DNA from: Prorocentrum cordatum
Taxonomy: Eukaryota; Sar; Dinophyceae; Prorocentrales; Prorocentraceae
NCBI GenBank assembly: GCA_963575745.1
Contig: CAUYUJ010020266.1
Span: forward strand, 96,600-160,599
Direction of reading: 5' to 3'
Length of the DNA stretch: 64,000 nt
The notes beneath the pieces were generated by a model. That model had not been told where the DNA came from, searched no databases, and was given only the letters and a program-made list of their open reading frames with translations. How positions within the stretch are numbered: the first letter of the stretch is position 1; each line of letters starts with the position of its first letter. Shown here piece after piece: positions 19,598 through 29,578 of this stretch. The translations under genes were made by a program, and so were the position numbers.

Positions 19598-21417
19598 CGA
19601 AACCTCGTCGACGCTGCAGGTGATGTTTGTGCGAAATCATGGTCCCTAGCTCATGCCAAGACTAGGAGCAGCATGAAAACCTGGTTGACGTCGTCGTTAC
19701 CTCGGGGAGCTAGTCCTGTTCACCGTTACCTGAAAGCTGAGGAGAAGGTTTGGGTTGAATGCTTGGAGACTCCTGGAGACATCGTGAACGCCCCAAAGGA
19801 TATGATGAGATATCGTGAAGAGAAGTGCCGTCTTGGTGGACTCCTTCCGCACAGCAGCTGTCTTGTTTGAATGCGGGCATGAGCGAGCTTAGGTCACAAG
19901 CGTTAGTCGCTCTGGAAGATACCCCCCTGCTCGAAGTTTCTGATGTTGCTCGTGCGTGTACTTGCTTCAGGGCGAAGACCGCTCTCGGTGTTGATATGTG
20001 GTCGCCTCGTGCTCTTTTGGGCGCTCCAGTGGATTCTCTCGAAGTGTTCACTGGCATCCTGCGTTCGGTGGAAGAGAATTTGTGCTTTCCCCCTCAGTGC
20101 TATGTCTGTCTCATGGCGATGCTGCCGAAGTCTATATGTGATGAGCGGGCAATCGTGAAGTGCCCCAGCATCTACATGATCTTTTGTAAGGCCAGAGGCT
20201 TTGACATCGATGATTGGAACAAGGCCCACATTGACTTCTGGGACTCTGCGGTCAAGGGCCCATCGGCCTTGAAGGCTGCCCTCTTTCGTGAGTTGGCCCA
20301 TGAAGTGGCCCGTGCCTGTGGGTTCCACTCCTTTGCCCTCCACTGGGACATCGAGAAGTTCTTTGACTCCGTGAGCCCCAGCAAGCTCCTGCACTTGGCG
20401 GTGAATCAAGATTACCCCGCCCGCCTGTTGTACATGGGGCTCCTCATTCACACGTCTCCGAGGCTTTTGGAAGTGTCTGGGAGCCTTTCGAAGGTGTTGG
20501 CCTCTGGTGAGTCCATCTTGGCGGGTTGTTGTCAGAGTATGCCCTGGGTCAAGTGCATCCTTTACGGGGTCCTGGAGAAGGCTCATAATAGGATCCCTCG
20601 AGGACCTGGAGACCACCCACACGTTCGTGTCCCAATTAGGTCGTATGTTGACGACAGCACACAGTACCTGCAAGGCTCTGTCGCTTTCATCTGCCGCTAC
20701 CTGCCCCAGGCCGCTGCCGATTTTCAGCATGATATCTCTGAGCTGGGGTGTGCCGTCAGCTCTAAGTCGCTTGCAGTCGCCTCGTCCGTGGAGCTGCAGC
20801 GGCTCCTGCAGGACGGGTTCAGGAGATATGAAGTCTCCATTTCTTTTGCGGATGGAGTGAAGGATCTTGGATCTGTCACTACTGCCAATAAAAGGCGATC
20901 CACCTGGAAGGTCCAGCAGAGACGCTCGCTCGCTTTCCGTCGTGCCCGGAAGTTGAGTTACCTTGCCAAGCTTTGTGGGGCTTCTCGAACGGTTTTCAAG
21001 CCAGGCATTTTGGCAGTGGGTACCTGGGGCCATGCTCTCCTTGGGCTTCCTGCGGGTGCTATTGGGCAGTTCAGATCCTCGGCTGCAGCGTGCTCTGGAT
21101 TTTGGTCGTCTGGGGCTTGTGTTAGCACTGTGTTGCGAGTGTTGCATGATATTAAAGGCGATCCTGTTTATCGGCTCCGTGTTGAACAACTTACCTTGAT
21201 GTCGGAGGTTTGGGTTTCTTTTCCTGAAGGTCTTCGGTCTGGAGTTCGGAGAGTCTGGGAGGCCCTGCACGACACGATCGGTAAGTCGCAGGAGTTGAGT
21301 CGGTGGCGTCTCGTTCGAGGTCCCATTGCAGCCCTGTATGCTACTGTTCTGGATCTAGGATGGGAACCACGACGTGTTGATGAGTGGCGTGCAAGTGTTG
21401 GTGTCACTCTTAGGTAG
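19598..21417 (+). pseudogene. LINE reverse transcriptase domain, frameshifted, amber stop at the end
   Basis: After the TAG the linker continues (SLAHAKTRSS, then MMRYREEKC) until a frameshift at about 19830-19868 moves to the RT frame. RT motif A is HWDIEKFFDSV (20335-20370), motif B ILAGCCQSM (20515-20540) and motif C SYVDDST (20641-20661), with both catalytic Asp kept. Motif B lacks the QG dipeptide of most LINEs; the minus-strand relative has ILAGCTHAT, so this is a lineage feature. The frame ends at a TAG at 21415-21417, yet about 30 further codons stay open and lead toward the RNase H. The product would copy LINE RNA at the nicked target. Confidence 0.8.
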
Positions 21418-22948
21418 ACTGATGCAGATTTCAGATATCATCTTACCTCGGCTGTCCGTGAGTCTTGCTCGTCCATTGTCTGGGCCAAGGCCGCTCAGCA
21501 CTTCTGTGGGCAAGGCACTTCTGTGGGCAGGTGCTTCGCGCCAAGCACAAGCAGTTGCTCGACGACGGCGACTTTAAGGGCGCCGCCCTTTTGATTACGA
21601 TTGCTGTCGGAGGTGCTTGGCCCGAGTCGCGTCTGCAGGACTGTGGATATTTGACCTCAGGCCGTTGTTTCCGATGTGGTGACGCGCGGGAAACACCTCT
21701 GCACCGTTGTTGGGGATGTCCGAGTAACCAGTACTTGACTGATCCGAGTATTGTGAATAGTGAATATTTGGTTCATGATGCCCTTGCTGCTGACCCTCAT
21801 AGTGCTTTCTTCACTCGTGGGGTACCCTGCCTTGATGCATCCTGTGGTCACCTACCTCCACCCTCTGCTTGTACCTGGACATGGGGCACCCTGAGGGCTC
21901 AGCGTCGGGTTCCTGGAGGTGTGTGGGGCCTTGATGGCTCTGGAGGGGTTCACGCCAGAGATAAGAGGTTGAGGCGATGCGGTTGGGCTATAGTCAGTCT
22001 TGGGGTTCCAGATGGTCTCTCGTTGCAGCTGGATACCATTATGTGCGGTGGTCTTCCTACCTTGGAGCAGTCTAGTCCCCGAGCTGAACTTTATGCATTT
22101 ATCATGGTTCTGAGTCATACTGTGGGTGATATATTGTGCTACTCTGATTATTTGCCCTTGGCGAGAGGGCTGAGGCAGCCACGAGCTCAGATCGTGGCCA
22201 GCAGCTCGATGCTCGATCTTTGGGTTCGGATCTGGTCGGCCTTAGACGATCGAGGTCCTGGTTCAGTCGACGTCCTGTGGACCAAGAGCCACTCGACGAC
22301 CCACCAGAGGGCCCAATTCGCCACTGGGGAGGAGGAGTTTTTCCTTAATTGGTGTGCTGATTTCTTTGCGGGGTGGGCCACTGAACGTGTGGCCCCCTCC
22401 CCCGAACAGGTTGATGTGACGGCGTTTGTTGATCGTGTCACGTCTCACACGCTTGACCGCCTTCTGGCGGTGCATCGGGAGGTTGTGGAGCAGAACCCCC
22501 GCCGTGTTGCTGATCGGCTCGGCCGTCCCCCCCTCGGCCCCCTCCTATCCCTGTCTTCCAGGTCCGCCTTAGGAGAATGAGGAGTGCGGGTCATGAGTCG
22601 ACCTTGAAGGGTACGGCTCTCCGCTGCCAGATCTGTGAGCGTCGATTCAGATTGAAGGGCCGCGTCCAGGACTTTTGTCCTGGTCCCTGTCTCGGCCCCG
22701 CTCACCTTTCCTCTGATCCGCTCGCGCACCCCTTGTATCCTTCGTGCGCGGGCAATCATAGGTTGAATGTGCTCCGCGGTGTGCTGTATTGCGAGCGTTG
22801 TGGTGCCCATGCTAGTGGGCGCAATGTGCAAAGCCTGGCCAAACCCTGTAAGACTGATCGTCCCCCCACGAAGGCTGGGAGGGAGGTCCTGTCCAGGTTG
22901 GCTCGTGGTCTTCCCCCCAAGAGTGGCGGCAAGTTCCCCCAGGCTTGA
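21418..22948 (+). pseudogene. LINE RNase H domain and two-finger C-terminal tail, two frameshifts
   Basis: Just downstream of the TAG a 17-bp tandem duplication (unit CACTTCTGTGGGCAAGG, near 21498-21530) shifts the frame; removing one unit restores it. The RNase H domain then shows WGLDGSGG (about 21932), PRAELYAF (about 22078), CYSDYLPL (about 22138), a KSH (about 22288) and NWCADFFA (about 22350), so the acidic catalytic set is complete. A last shift in a C-rich run near 22537-22545 leads into a tail ending at 22948 with CQIC, CPGPC and CERCG motifs. The relative at 36.9-37.4 kb has the same two CxxC pairs. RNase H would remove the RNA strand during integration. Confidence 0.78.
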
Positions 22949-22994
22949 ATGTGATGTCGTGCCCAGGCTTGACCTGGTCTCCACGGGTTTGCAT

Positions 22995-23057
22995 CATCAT
23001 CATCCTCCGTCTCCTCCTCCTCCTCCTCCTCCTCCTCCTCCTCCTCCTCCTCCTCCT
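22995..23057 (+). repeat. (CAT)(TCC)n tract at the 3' end of the LINE
   Basis: CATCATCATCATCC passes into pure TCC repeats in the same sense as the tract before the DinoSL at 16550-16657. Confidence 0.9.
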
Positions 23058-23261
23058 CTCCCCGTCCTCTCTCCTCTGCCCGTCGTCCTCGGGCGCTCCT
23101 CTGCCTCCGGCGGCCGGAGTGGGCGCGAAGGGGTGGCCCGAGCCCCGCTCTCCGCGGCGCGCGGACTGGCCCAGGAACCAGCGCGACGCCCAGCGGGTCA
23201 CCCGCGCGGCGCAGGTGCACTGCTCGGGGGTCTGCTTCGGCCACGCGCAGAGAGGTGTAGG

Positions 23262-23428
23262 GTTGAGTCGGGCCTGTCCCTCCGCAGGAGGAATATTCGA
23301 GAATCGTCAAGAAAGAGTATGGGATGATTTTCCCGACTGTTCTCGATTATTTTTGCGTAATTTTTGTTTTTGTTTGGATTTCTCCTCCAAGCTCCGCCTG
23401 TAGGAGGACATGCCCGACCTAAGGATAC
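23262..23428. mobile_element. Short inverted-repeat element, copy 1 of 3
   Basis: The left end GTCGGGCCTGTCCCTCCGC, AGGAGGAATATTC is answered at the right by TCCGCCTGTAGGAGGACATG, CCCGACCT. The ends are reverse complements over about 30 bp and enclose an AT-rich interior. The same ends occur at 46815-47088, and a left end occurs at 60925. It resembles a MITE (a short non-autonomous DNA transposon); family unknown. Confidence 0.8.
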
Positions 23429-23895
23429 GGGGAGGGGGGGGAAGTTTTTCTAGAATCACCCTGCTCCTTAGAATGCGCGGGCCTTGTCTAAAGATGTAAG
23501 GTAAGGCTGGCGCCTTCTAAGAAGCCTTCCCCCCTCCCCCATACCCCCTTGTGCGCGCCGCCAGCTGCTACAGGTGCCCCTGGCCCACGGTGTCCCCAGC
23601 CTTCCGCTCCATTTGGAGTCCCTGGGGCTCTCTGGGCCTCGTGAGGGGTGCCCTGGAGGCCGCCGGGGCCTCCTGTGAAATCCTTGGGGCATCCTGGGTC
23701 AGGGGCACTTCTACTGTAGCAGCACCCGAGCTGCGCCGTGGCCCAGCACGCGCCCGCAGCTGTGGCGCAGCGCGGATGCGGCCGGGGGCGACCGTCGCAG
23801 CGCAGCTTTCCCCGCGGTCAGGGTCAGGGGCTGCGGCCCGCAGACCAGAGGGAGTGTCGGGTGGACTTGCCAGCAGTTGAGACTCGCCCCTGCGC
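23429..23895. other. No gene recognised
   Basis: Weak CTTGG/CCTGGGG-like units near 23600-23700 resemble the minisatellite family of this window. Nothing else can be supported. Confidence 0.45.
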
Positions 23896-23899
23896 TCGC

Positions 23900-24020
23900 G
23901 GGAGGAGGAGAAGGAGGAGGAGGAGGAGGAGGAGGAGGAGGAGGAGGAGGAGGAGGAGGAGGAGGAGGAGAATGATGATGTTGATGAGGAGGAGGAGGAG
24001 GGGGAGTGGGAGGGGGAGGG
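23900..24020 (+). repeat. (GAG)n microsatellite
   Basis: About 70 bp of pure GAG followed by ATGATGATG and GGGAGTGGGAGGGGGAGG variants. Confidence 0.95.
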
Positions 24021-24120
24021 CGAAGGTAATCATAACATGCGCGTGGGCGATGTGCTGAACCACGAGAAGAGGAGTGCAGTAGCGAGGGGTCGAAGCGGCT
24101 TCGGCTGGCCAGGCTTTGCA

Positions 24121-24210
24121 GGCCCCCGCCAGGCGTGCCTGCTGCTGGGGCTGCTCCCCTGGTCGTCGCCGGAGGACGTCAGCGCCGCGAAGAGGCGCAT
24201 CGTGGCGAAG
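24121..24210 (+). CDS. J-domain protein, exon with helices I and II
   Basis: The exon reads RQACLLLGLLPWSSPEDVSA, then AKRRIVAK: the ...LLGL....SPEDV..A+RR pattern of helices I and II of a DnaJ J-domain. It is preceded by GCTTTGCAG, a good 3' splice site, and followed by GTCCCG, a GT donor at 24211. Joining to the exon at 24938 creates the diagnostic HPD loop in frame. J-domain proteins stimulate the ATPase of Hsp70 chaperones. The N-terminal exons upstream were not found, so this is a partial gene. If the intron were read through, the HPD would be lost (VPPAKG). That the two pieces join so cleanly supports the splice model. Confidence 0.7.
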
Positions 24211-24937
24211 GTCCCGCCGGCCAAGGGCCAAGGGTCCCCGAGGGGACCCCTTCCGGGGCAACGTCAGGGCGGGACAGACTCCCCCCCTGGGGAGGGCCAC
24301 TGGGGCGCGGGACCCTGCGCCTCTCCTGGGCCACCCCTCTGCAGAAGGGAGCTGTGCACCATGTCCTGCCCAGGCCAGGCATGGCCGCAGTGTGCGGGTG
24401 TCTTTGCGCAGCCTCAGCCCCTGCAGCCGCCACGGGGTGGTGGTGGAGGGGGAAAAATGGAGCAGGGCCTGCGTGGCGGTGGGGTGTGGGGGGCTTCTGC
24501 AGCATTGCTGCCCTAACGGGCCTCCCCCCCCTCCCCCCTCCCCCCTGAGCCCCCCTCTCTGCGCCATTCCCAGGACCCGATCGCTCCCAGAGCTGCTGCT
24601 CAGAACTTGCCAGACTCCCTCGGATACCTCCTCGGCCCTTCCGAGAGTCGCCCGAAGCTCGCCGACCACCTTTGGGCGCCTTCCAAACGAAACGTGCCCC
24701 CTCAGAAGCAACACCTGCAGGGAGGGACTGGAGGCACCGATCGCCAATCGCCCGTTTATCGCCAATCGGGGTCTGGAACCCCCACACGCCCAGGAACGTG
24801 TGGTTTCGCTGTCGGGGGCCTACCGCTGACCTATCGAAGATGCACCGCCGACTTCAAGTCAATGATCCCCCCCCGTGCCAGCCCCTCTCTGTCGCTCCCC
24901 CCTCACCCTGGGCTGCCTGGACTCGGCCTGCCAAGAG
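24211..24937 (+). other. Inferred GT-AG intron of the J-domain gene
   Basis: It begins GTCCCG and ends CCAAGAG. The 727 bp contain no recognisable domain, though several frames are open because of high GC. The longer frames on either strand here are treated as chance. Confidence 0.6.
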
Positions 24938-25021
24938 GTGCACCCGGACAGGAACCCGGGCAAGCCTGGCGCCGAGCAGGCACTGAGGCTCGCGCTGGCG
25001 GCCGCGGACCTGCTGCGCTGA
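24938..25021 (+). CDS. J-domain protein, terminal exon with HPD motif and helix III
   Basis: This exon starts with V-H-P-D-R-N-P-G and continues GAEQALRLALAAADLLR to a TGA at 25019-25021. HPD is the invariant loop needed to activate Hsp70, and ALRLALAAADLL fits helix III. The protein stops right after the J-domain, so it has no substrate-binding or zinc-finger region. It is either a short J-only protein or a C-terminal J-domain on an undetected N-terminal part. The next feature downstream, a hairpin element, begins about 60 bp beyond the stop. Confidence 0.7.
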   Translation: MHPDRNPGKPGAEQALRLALAAADLLR

Positions 25022-25084
25022 GCCAGCACCCTGGGCACCGCCGCCGGCGCTGTGCGCCGCTTCGGCTCCAAAAGCGAAGACCAA

Positions 25085-25268
25085 ATGACTGCATACATCG
25101 AAGAAACATGAACTGCATAAACATAAGCATTCGGCTGTTCGCGCGGATTTGGATCTGCGCTGGACCCCACTGGCGGAGCCTCCGGGGGTCAAGCGCAGAT
25201 CCAAGAAATCGGCGCGGCCCTGCAACAACTTATGTTTATGCAGTGACTTGTTCTTCGAGCATAGTTAA
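25085..25268. mobile_element. Hairpin (long inverted repeat) element, copy 2 of 3
   Basis: TGCATAAACATAAG on the left pairs with CTTATGTTTATGCA on the right. Inside, GCGCGGATTTGGATCTGCGC and CGCAGATCCAAGAAATC form the inner stem, sharing GGATCTGCGCTGGACCCC with copies at 7.1 and 44.0 kb. The outermost arms include CGAAGAA and TTCTTCG. Confidence 0.82.
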
Positions 25269-25629
25269 GGGTGAGCAACTTTCCAAAGCTACCCTTGCAT
25301 TCTTGCCCCTTCGGCCCATCCTTGGCGGCTCTCGCTGGCCAACCCCGTTCGAAAACGTTCACAAGGCCCCCCGAGGCCCTTGCATCCTTACCGTGCATCC
25401 TTATTTTTTCGACTTGGCTGTGAACAACCTTTCGGAGGTCTGTTATTCAAGACGCTTCGCGTTCACCGCCCGCCCATTCCAGTTCTCGCCAGACGAGGCG
25501 AAGACGGCTCCATGACGGGATAAACATAGGCAGGAATTCATACAAGTCGTGTGCTTTGTTGTTTTTGTCCCGCGTTCTCTCTTCCTATGCTATCGCCTAC
25601 TGTGCTCAGGCATGCCTCGTGGTTGTTCG
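25269..25629. other. No gene recognised
   Basis: It contains GAGGCCCTTGCATCCTTACC near 25373, shared with 7300 beside another hairpin copy, so the transposed unit may extend beyond the hairpin. Nothing else is recognised. Confidence 0.45.
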
Positions 25630-25925
25630 AGAGTAGGTTTGTCGTACTTGCTACTGTTAGTGGTGGTGGTGCTGCGGCTGGTGTTGCTGTTGTCGCTCCT
25701 GCTGGTGGTACGGTGCAGTGCGGGTGCCGCTGCTGCTGTTGGTCCTATTTCTGCTGCTGCTGCTGGCGCTGCTGGCGCTGGTGCTGATGGTGCTGGTGTT
25801 AGTGCTGCTGCTGCTTGTGGTGCCGCTGCTGTTGTCAGTGGTGGTGGTGGTGGTGCTGCTGCTGGTGCTGGTCGCAGTGGTGGTGCTGCCGTTGCTGGTG
25901 GTGCTTCTGCTGTTGACGTTGCTCT
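25630..25925 (+). repeat. (GCT/GGT)n trinucleotide locus
   Basis: Imperfect GCT, GGT and CTG triplets for about 300 bp. The resulting Ala/Gly/Val or Leu/Val frames are repeat by-products. Confidence 0.9.
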
Positions 25926-26182
25926 CTGGGGGGCCTGTTGGACGTTCTCAAGAGAGCCCAGTGGTGGTGAAGGTCAAGGGCCACGCGTTCGACTCGAAGG
26001 GTGTGAGCGAGTGGCAGACGAGCATCGGCGAGCTCTCGCACGTTCACTGGTCGGCGTCGGAGGCGAGTGCTCGTGTAGATCGGTGTCTGCAGCGGTTGCG
26101 CGTAGTCGGAGAAGGACGCGGGCGAGTGAGCCTGTCGTGGCGGGTGGCCGCGCGCACGCCCGACGCGCGTGAATTGAAGTGA
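25926..26182 (+). CDS. Possible exon-like reading frame, unknown
   Basis: Directly after the triplet repeat the plus frame loses its low-complexity character and reads VVVKVKGHAFDSKGVSEWQT, then VHWSASEASARVDRCLQRLR, ending at a TGA at 26180-26182. The composition is protein-like, but no family is recognised, no start or splice site is convincing and the minus strand is also open. It may be an exon fragment or chance. Confidence 0.2.
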
Positions 26183-26659
26183 GGGATGAGGGTGCGACAA
26201 CGCGGCAGGGGGGATAATTGCACTGGCGGGCATGAGGGGGGCGGGCACACACTAGCTGGCGGGAGCGCACACGGCAGGCGCATGAGTGGCAGGATTGAGC
26301 AGGCGGGCGTGGTGGTCTTGGCCGAGGTGCGCTGGGGGTTGCGACTGTAGACGGAGATTTTTTTGAAGGTCGCGCCTATGGGCGAGGCTTGCGACTTGGT
26401 CGGCAGAACGGTGCGGCGTCATGTCGACGGGTCGCACGATCTGCTGGCGCCATGGCTCGAAAACGTTTTCCTCCCGCAGTCGTTGTCGTCGATCTCGGTC
26501 TAGACTTCCTTTGCATTGAGGGCTCTGTGCCCCCCCTGACGACGGCGAGGCGGGGGAGCGGGGCAAGACAGCAATAGGTCCGCATCGGGTGTCACGCGCG
26601 CCCGATGTCTGAGAGACGCGAGTGGGCGCGCAGCGTTTTGTGTCGGTGTGCGGGCGTCA

Positions 26660-26862
26660 GCAGGTGTCAGTGGCGGCATGCTCCCGTGGTGGGCTGCTGT
26701 CATGCGGGGGCGTGGCATTCCCGTAGTTCTGTCGCGCTTGTGCAGTCGACTGATCCGATGGTAGGGAAGGCGGCATGCTCCTGTGGTGGGCTTGTGTCAT
26801 ACGGTGGCGTGGCAGTCTCGTGGTTTTGTCGCGCTTGCGCAGTCGATTGATCCGATGGCAGG
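26660..26862 (+). repeat. Two-copy tandem repeat, unit about 95 bp
   Basis: GGCATGCTCC.GTGGTGGGCT, GTCAT.CGG.GGCGTGGCA and GTCGCGCTTG.GCAGTCGA, then TGATCCGATGG, occur twice. Confidence 0.85.
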
Positions 26863-27979
26863 GGAGGTGGCTCTTGGAGTGGGTTCTCGAATGGCTGACC
26901 AGATGACTGGCCCGAGGTGTGCCGTGGTAGATGTCTGGGTGCTTGTCCCGACGGTTGCCCGGATTCTTTTCCCGTTGCTAGTCTCGGCGGTTGCCCGAGC
27001 GGTTGTTAGCCCCGACGGTTGCCCTGGCGGCGATCCGGCCGGCAAGGCGCCAAGAAGGGCCGAAGAGGAACCCGAAAAGGGCCCAAAAAGAGGCTAAGAA
27101 GGCCCCGAGGCGGTCTGGGGGAAGCCCAGGGCGGCTCAAGCGACAGCACTTCCGCGTTGGGTCGCAACCGCGTCCGTCTCGCAGTAAAAACCGGGCGGGG
27201 TCAGACCTGGTTCGGGGTCCGTTTTGCGGCCCAACATGGGCCCCGCAGCGTCCAAAATGAACCCCGGAGCGCGCCCAAAAACGGCGAACAAAAGGGAGCG
27301 ATGAAAAATGACGCACGCGAGCCCGGAAGTCAACTGTAAGCAGCGTCCTGGACAGCCTTGGGGAAGCCGAAATCAGGCCAAAACCATAATATTTGCTTTT
27401 TGTTTGACATCCCCACGTGTCGGCGGGAATGAGCCAAAGAGGCGCTGTCGAGGGCTCCGGGAGCGGATATTGGAGGCCAAGAAGGGGCCCCAACGGGGCC
27501 GAAATGGAACCCGCAGGCGCCCCGGCAGCGTCTTCAGAACGATACCAAGATCGAGCTTGTCTTGGACGCCGTCGTGGAGCCGTTTTGGAAACCGAAAATG
27601 GACATTGCCGCAGCCGGGCGGCGGAATGGCGGAGGCCTCCGGGGGGGGAAAAAGGGGGGGCTAAAGCTCTGTAGTTAAATCCCACACGCCCTCAGCCCGG
27701 TGGGCGGGCGGATTCAAGAGGCTTACGCCATTCCGCCGACCTCTAGAAGGAGGAAGTAGCCTAGGAAGTTTCTAAACGCGCGTGCGCCACATGTGGCGTT
27801 CGAGAAAGGGCCTTACCTTCGAGGGGCGAATGAGTTATCATCTCTTCCTCGGCGGCGGGCGGCGGAAGGGCGGCGGAAGGTCGGCGGAGGTGAAACGAGG
27901 CCGCCTCCGCAGGCAGAAGACGGCGGCAGACCGGCAGAAGGCGGCGGAAGCAAAATATACGCCCCAAGGAGATGAAAAC
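26863..27979. other. No gene; degenerate repeats
   Basis: CCCGACGGTTGCCC or a close variant occurs about four times at 26945-27025. From 27040 to 27660 there are GGCC/AAGGGGCCC-type units like the minisatellite family, with a non-repetitive piece at 27385-27430. From 27840 to 27960 is GGCGGAAGG-type repetition. No coding gene is supported. Confidence 0.5.
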
Positions 27980-28142
27980 GTTTTTCCCAACCATCCTGTG
28001 GTGTTGGGTCCTCGCTTTGAAGAGACAGCGCCCCGCGTCCTCACTCCCTCTGCCCCCTCCCCTCCCCTCTCCTCCCGTCCCCCTCCTCACTTTGGCACAC
28101 CCCTCACACGTTTCGTGGCCCCATAGGGAGCTCAACCGAAGG
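27975..28142 (+). repeat. Dispersed block shared with the 61-kb satellite
   Basis: TTTTTCCCAACCATCCTGTG, GTGTTGGGTCCTCG.TTTGAAGAG, a C/T-rich spacer, then GGCACACCCCTCACACGTTT, CGTGG and CCATAGGGAGCTC match 61316-61500 in order. Only one copy of the 90-bp unit is present here. Confidence 0.8.
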
Positions 28143-28587
28143 CCCAAGCGACGACAACGTTGTTGGGCTCAGGGTTTGCGGAATCCGCCAAATGTCGCAC
28201 CCGGTGAAATTCAGGTGGAATACGGTGCAGTGTGACCGCGTGAATGTGAACTAGCGCGCAGTGGGTGCGCTCGTGGCCCTGCCGAGGTCGACGTAAGTCC
28301 CGACCTTCCCGGCACAAGAAGCTCGTGACGTTGCAGCCGCTGGAGGATGGGAGGTTGCTGGAGGCGGCCCGAAAGACGCCGACTCCTCTTCCACACCTCT
28401 CACCACCCACCAAGCCACCCCAACCCAACTCGAAGGCCTCAATTTGCCCTCCATTTCCTGTGGTGAGGGGGGTCGGGGAACATCGACAAAACACATATGG
28501 AACCCCTACCCCCCAACCCGAAATTCGGGTCTTCGGGTTGGGTTGGGGTGGTCTGGTAGGTAGCCAACCTCCTGCTCCGCCGAGATT

Positions 28588-28859
28588 CAAATGCGTCAAC
28601 CAGAAACGCCGCAAACCTGAGTTGGATGGTCTTCGTCATGATGTTGAGTTGCTTAAGTCTCATGTGGCCGAGAGTATGCAGTCTATCTCCTCCAACGTTT
28701 CCCGAGTTGCCGACACACTCAACCAGGCGATGGCCAGCCTCAAGAGCAGCATCAACGATGCTCATTCAGCCGTCCACAGGAAGGTTGAGACCCGCCTGTC
28801 CCTCACCGAACACAAGGTACAGGCCCAGGATAGTCGCATCACCGCTGGTGAGAAAGGCG

Positions 28860-28893
<34 letters not shown>

Positions 28894-29578
28894 GATCAAG
28901 CTCCCTCGTGAGGAGCTTCGCGTTGCCAAGGGGACCCCCCGTGGTCCAGCAGTTCCTGCCCAGCTCCAGCGAGACCGACGCCAGCTTTATGGTCGTGCGC
29001 TCCCAGCTCCTCGTCGCCGCCCAGGCTGTCTCAGGCGTCATTCATGCATGGCTGGCAGACTAACTTCTCGGATGATGCATATGCAATGACCAAGAAGTTC
29101 GTCGTCCGTGTTTCAGGTCCCAGAGGTTTGGCTGCCAGGAAAGTTGCGCAGGCATGGGGCAACCGACGTATACACCGTGCAGGCGGAGGTACTGGTTCTT
29201 CCCGGCGCCGCCAATTCGTCAACACATTTGCTTCTGGTGAGCCGTCCGCCCTGTTCATTGGCCCCGACAAGAACGCATGCACCATCAAGCGTGAGACTTC
29301 GTGCAAGGCCGTGCGTCGCAAGCTGATGGACGTTTCCCACCGCGGCGCTTCTTCGTGGAAACGCTCAAAGGAGTTATCTCGTCAACTTGGCGCCCTTCGA
29401 TCAAGGTCGCGCCACAGCCTGGGAAGTCGCCGCCAGCCGTTGAGTGCGGCGCTGAGAATATCATACCTGAGGGCTTGCAGCAGAGTGGGCACGCGCTTCG
29501 TGCGTACAGGCGCTCGCGGTCCCTGCGCCCACCGCGTGGGGTCCCTAACAACTCTTGTGTCCCATGGCATGCCTCTTC
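28588..29578 (+). pseudogene. Decayed LINE ORF1 region
   Basis: 28620-28850 encodes a coiled-coil-like stretch (LRHDVELLKSHVAESMQS, then VADTLNQAMASLKSSI). It is broken by a CT then TA microsatellite at 28860-28893. A second block at about 29041-29335 reads WQTNFSDDAYAMTKKFVVRV, GLAARKVAQAWG and LFIGPDKNACTIKRET. From memory this is the region that precedes the endonuclease in typical dinoflagellate LINE proteins (a ...KFV.RF.G..GLA.RRV... pattern with ..IGPDKSP..I..E). Frame changes near 29335 and later show that it is dead. Confidence 0.6.

Larger units (their letters stand above)
16658..22995 (+). mobile_element. Full-length but broken LINE starting at a DinoSL
   Basis: A 6.3-kb unit with DinoSL, a 138-base leader, ORF1, endonuclease, reverse transcriptase, RNase H, a two-finger tail and a short 3' region, ending in (TCC)n. 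The leader shares the block GGATACCGCTA.TCCGCGG (16720-16737) with the LINE on the minus strand at 36.7-43.4 kb, so both belong to one family. Two in-frame TAG codons and about four frameshifts make this copy non-functional unless readthrough occurs. No unique-sequence target-site duplication can be seen, because both borders are the same microsatellite. Confidence 0.85.

Noticed and set aside
24179-24787. Minus-strand frame of 202 codons opposite the J-domain exon
   Set aside because: The plus strand has a convincing J-domain with splice sites; the minus frame has no motif and reflects GC-rich composition.
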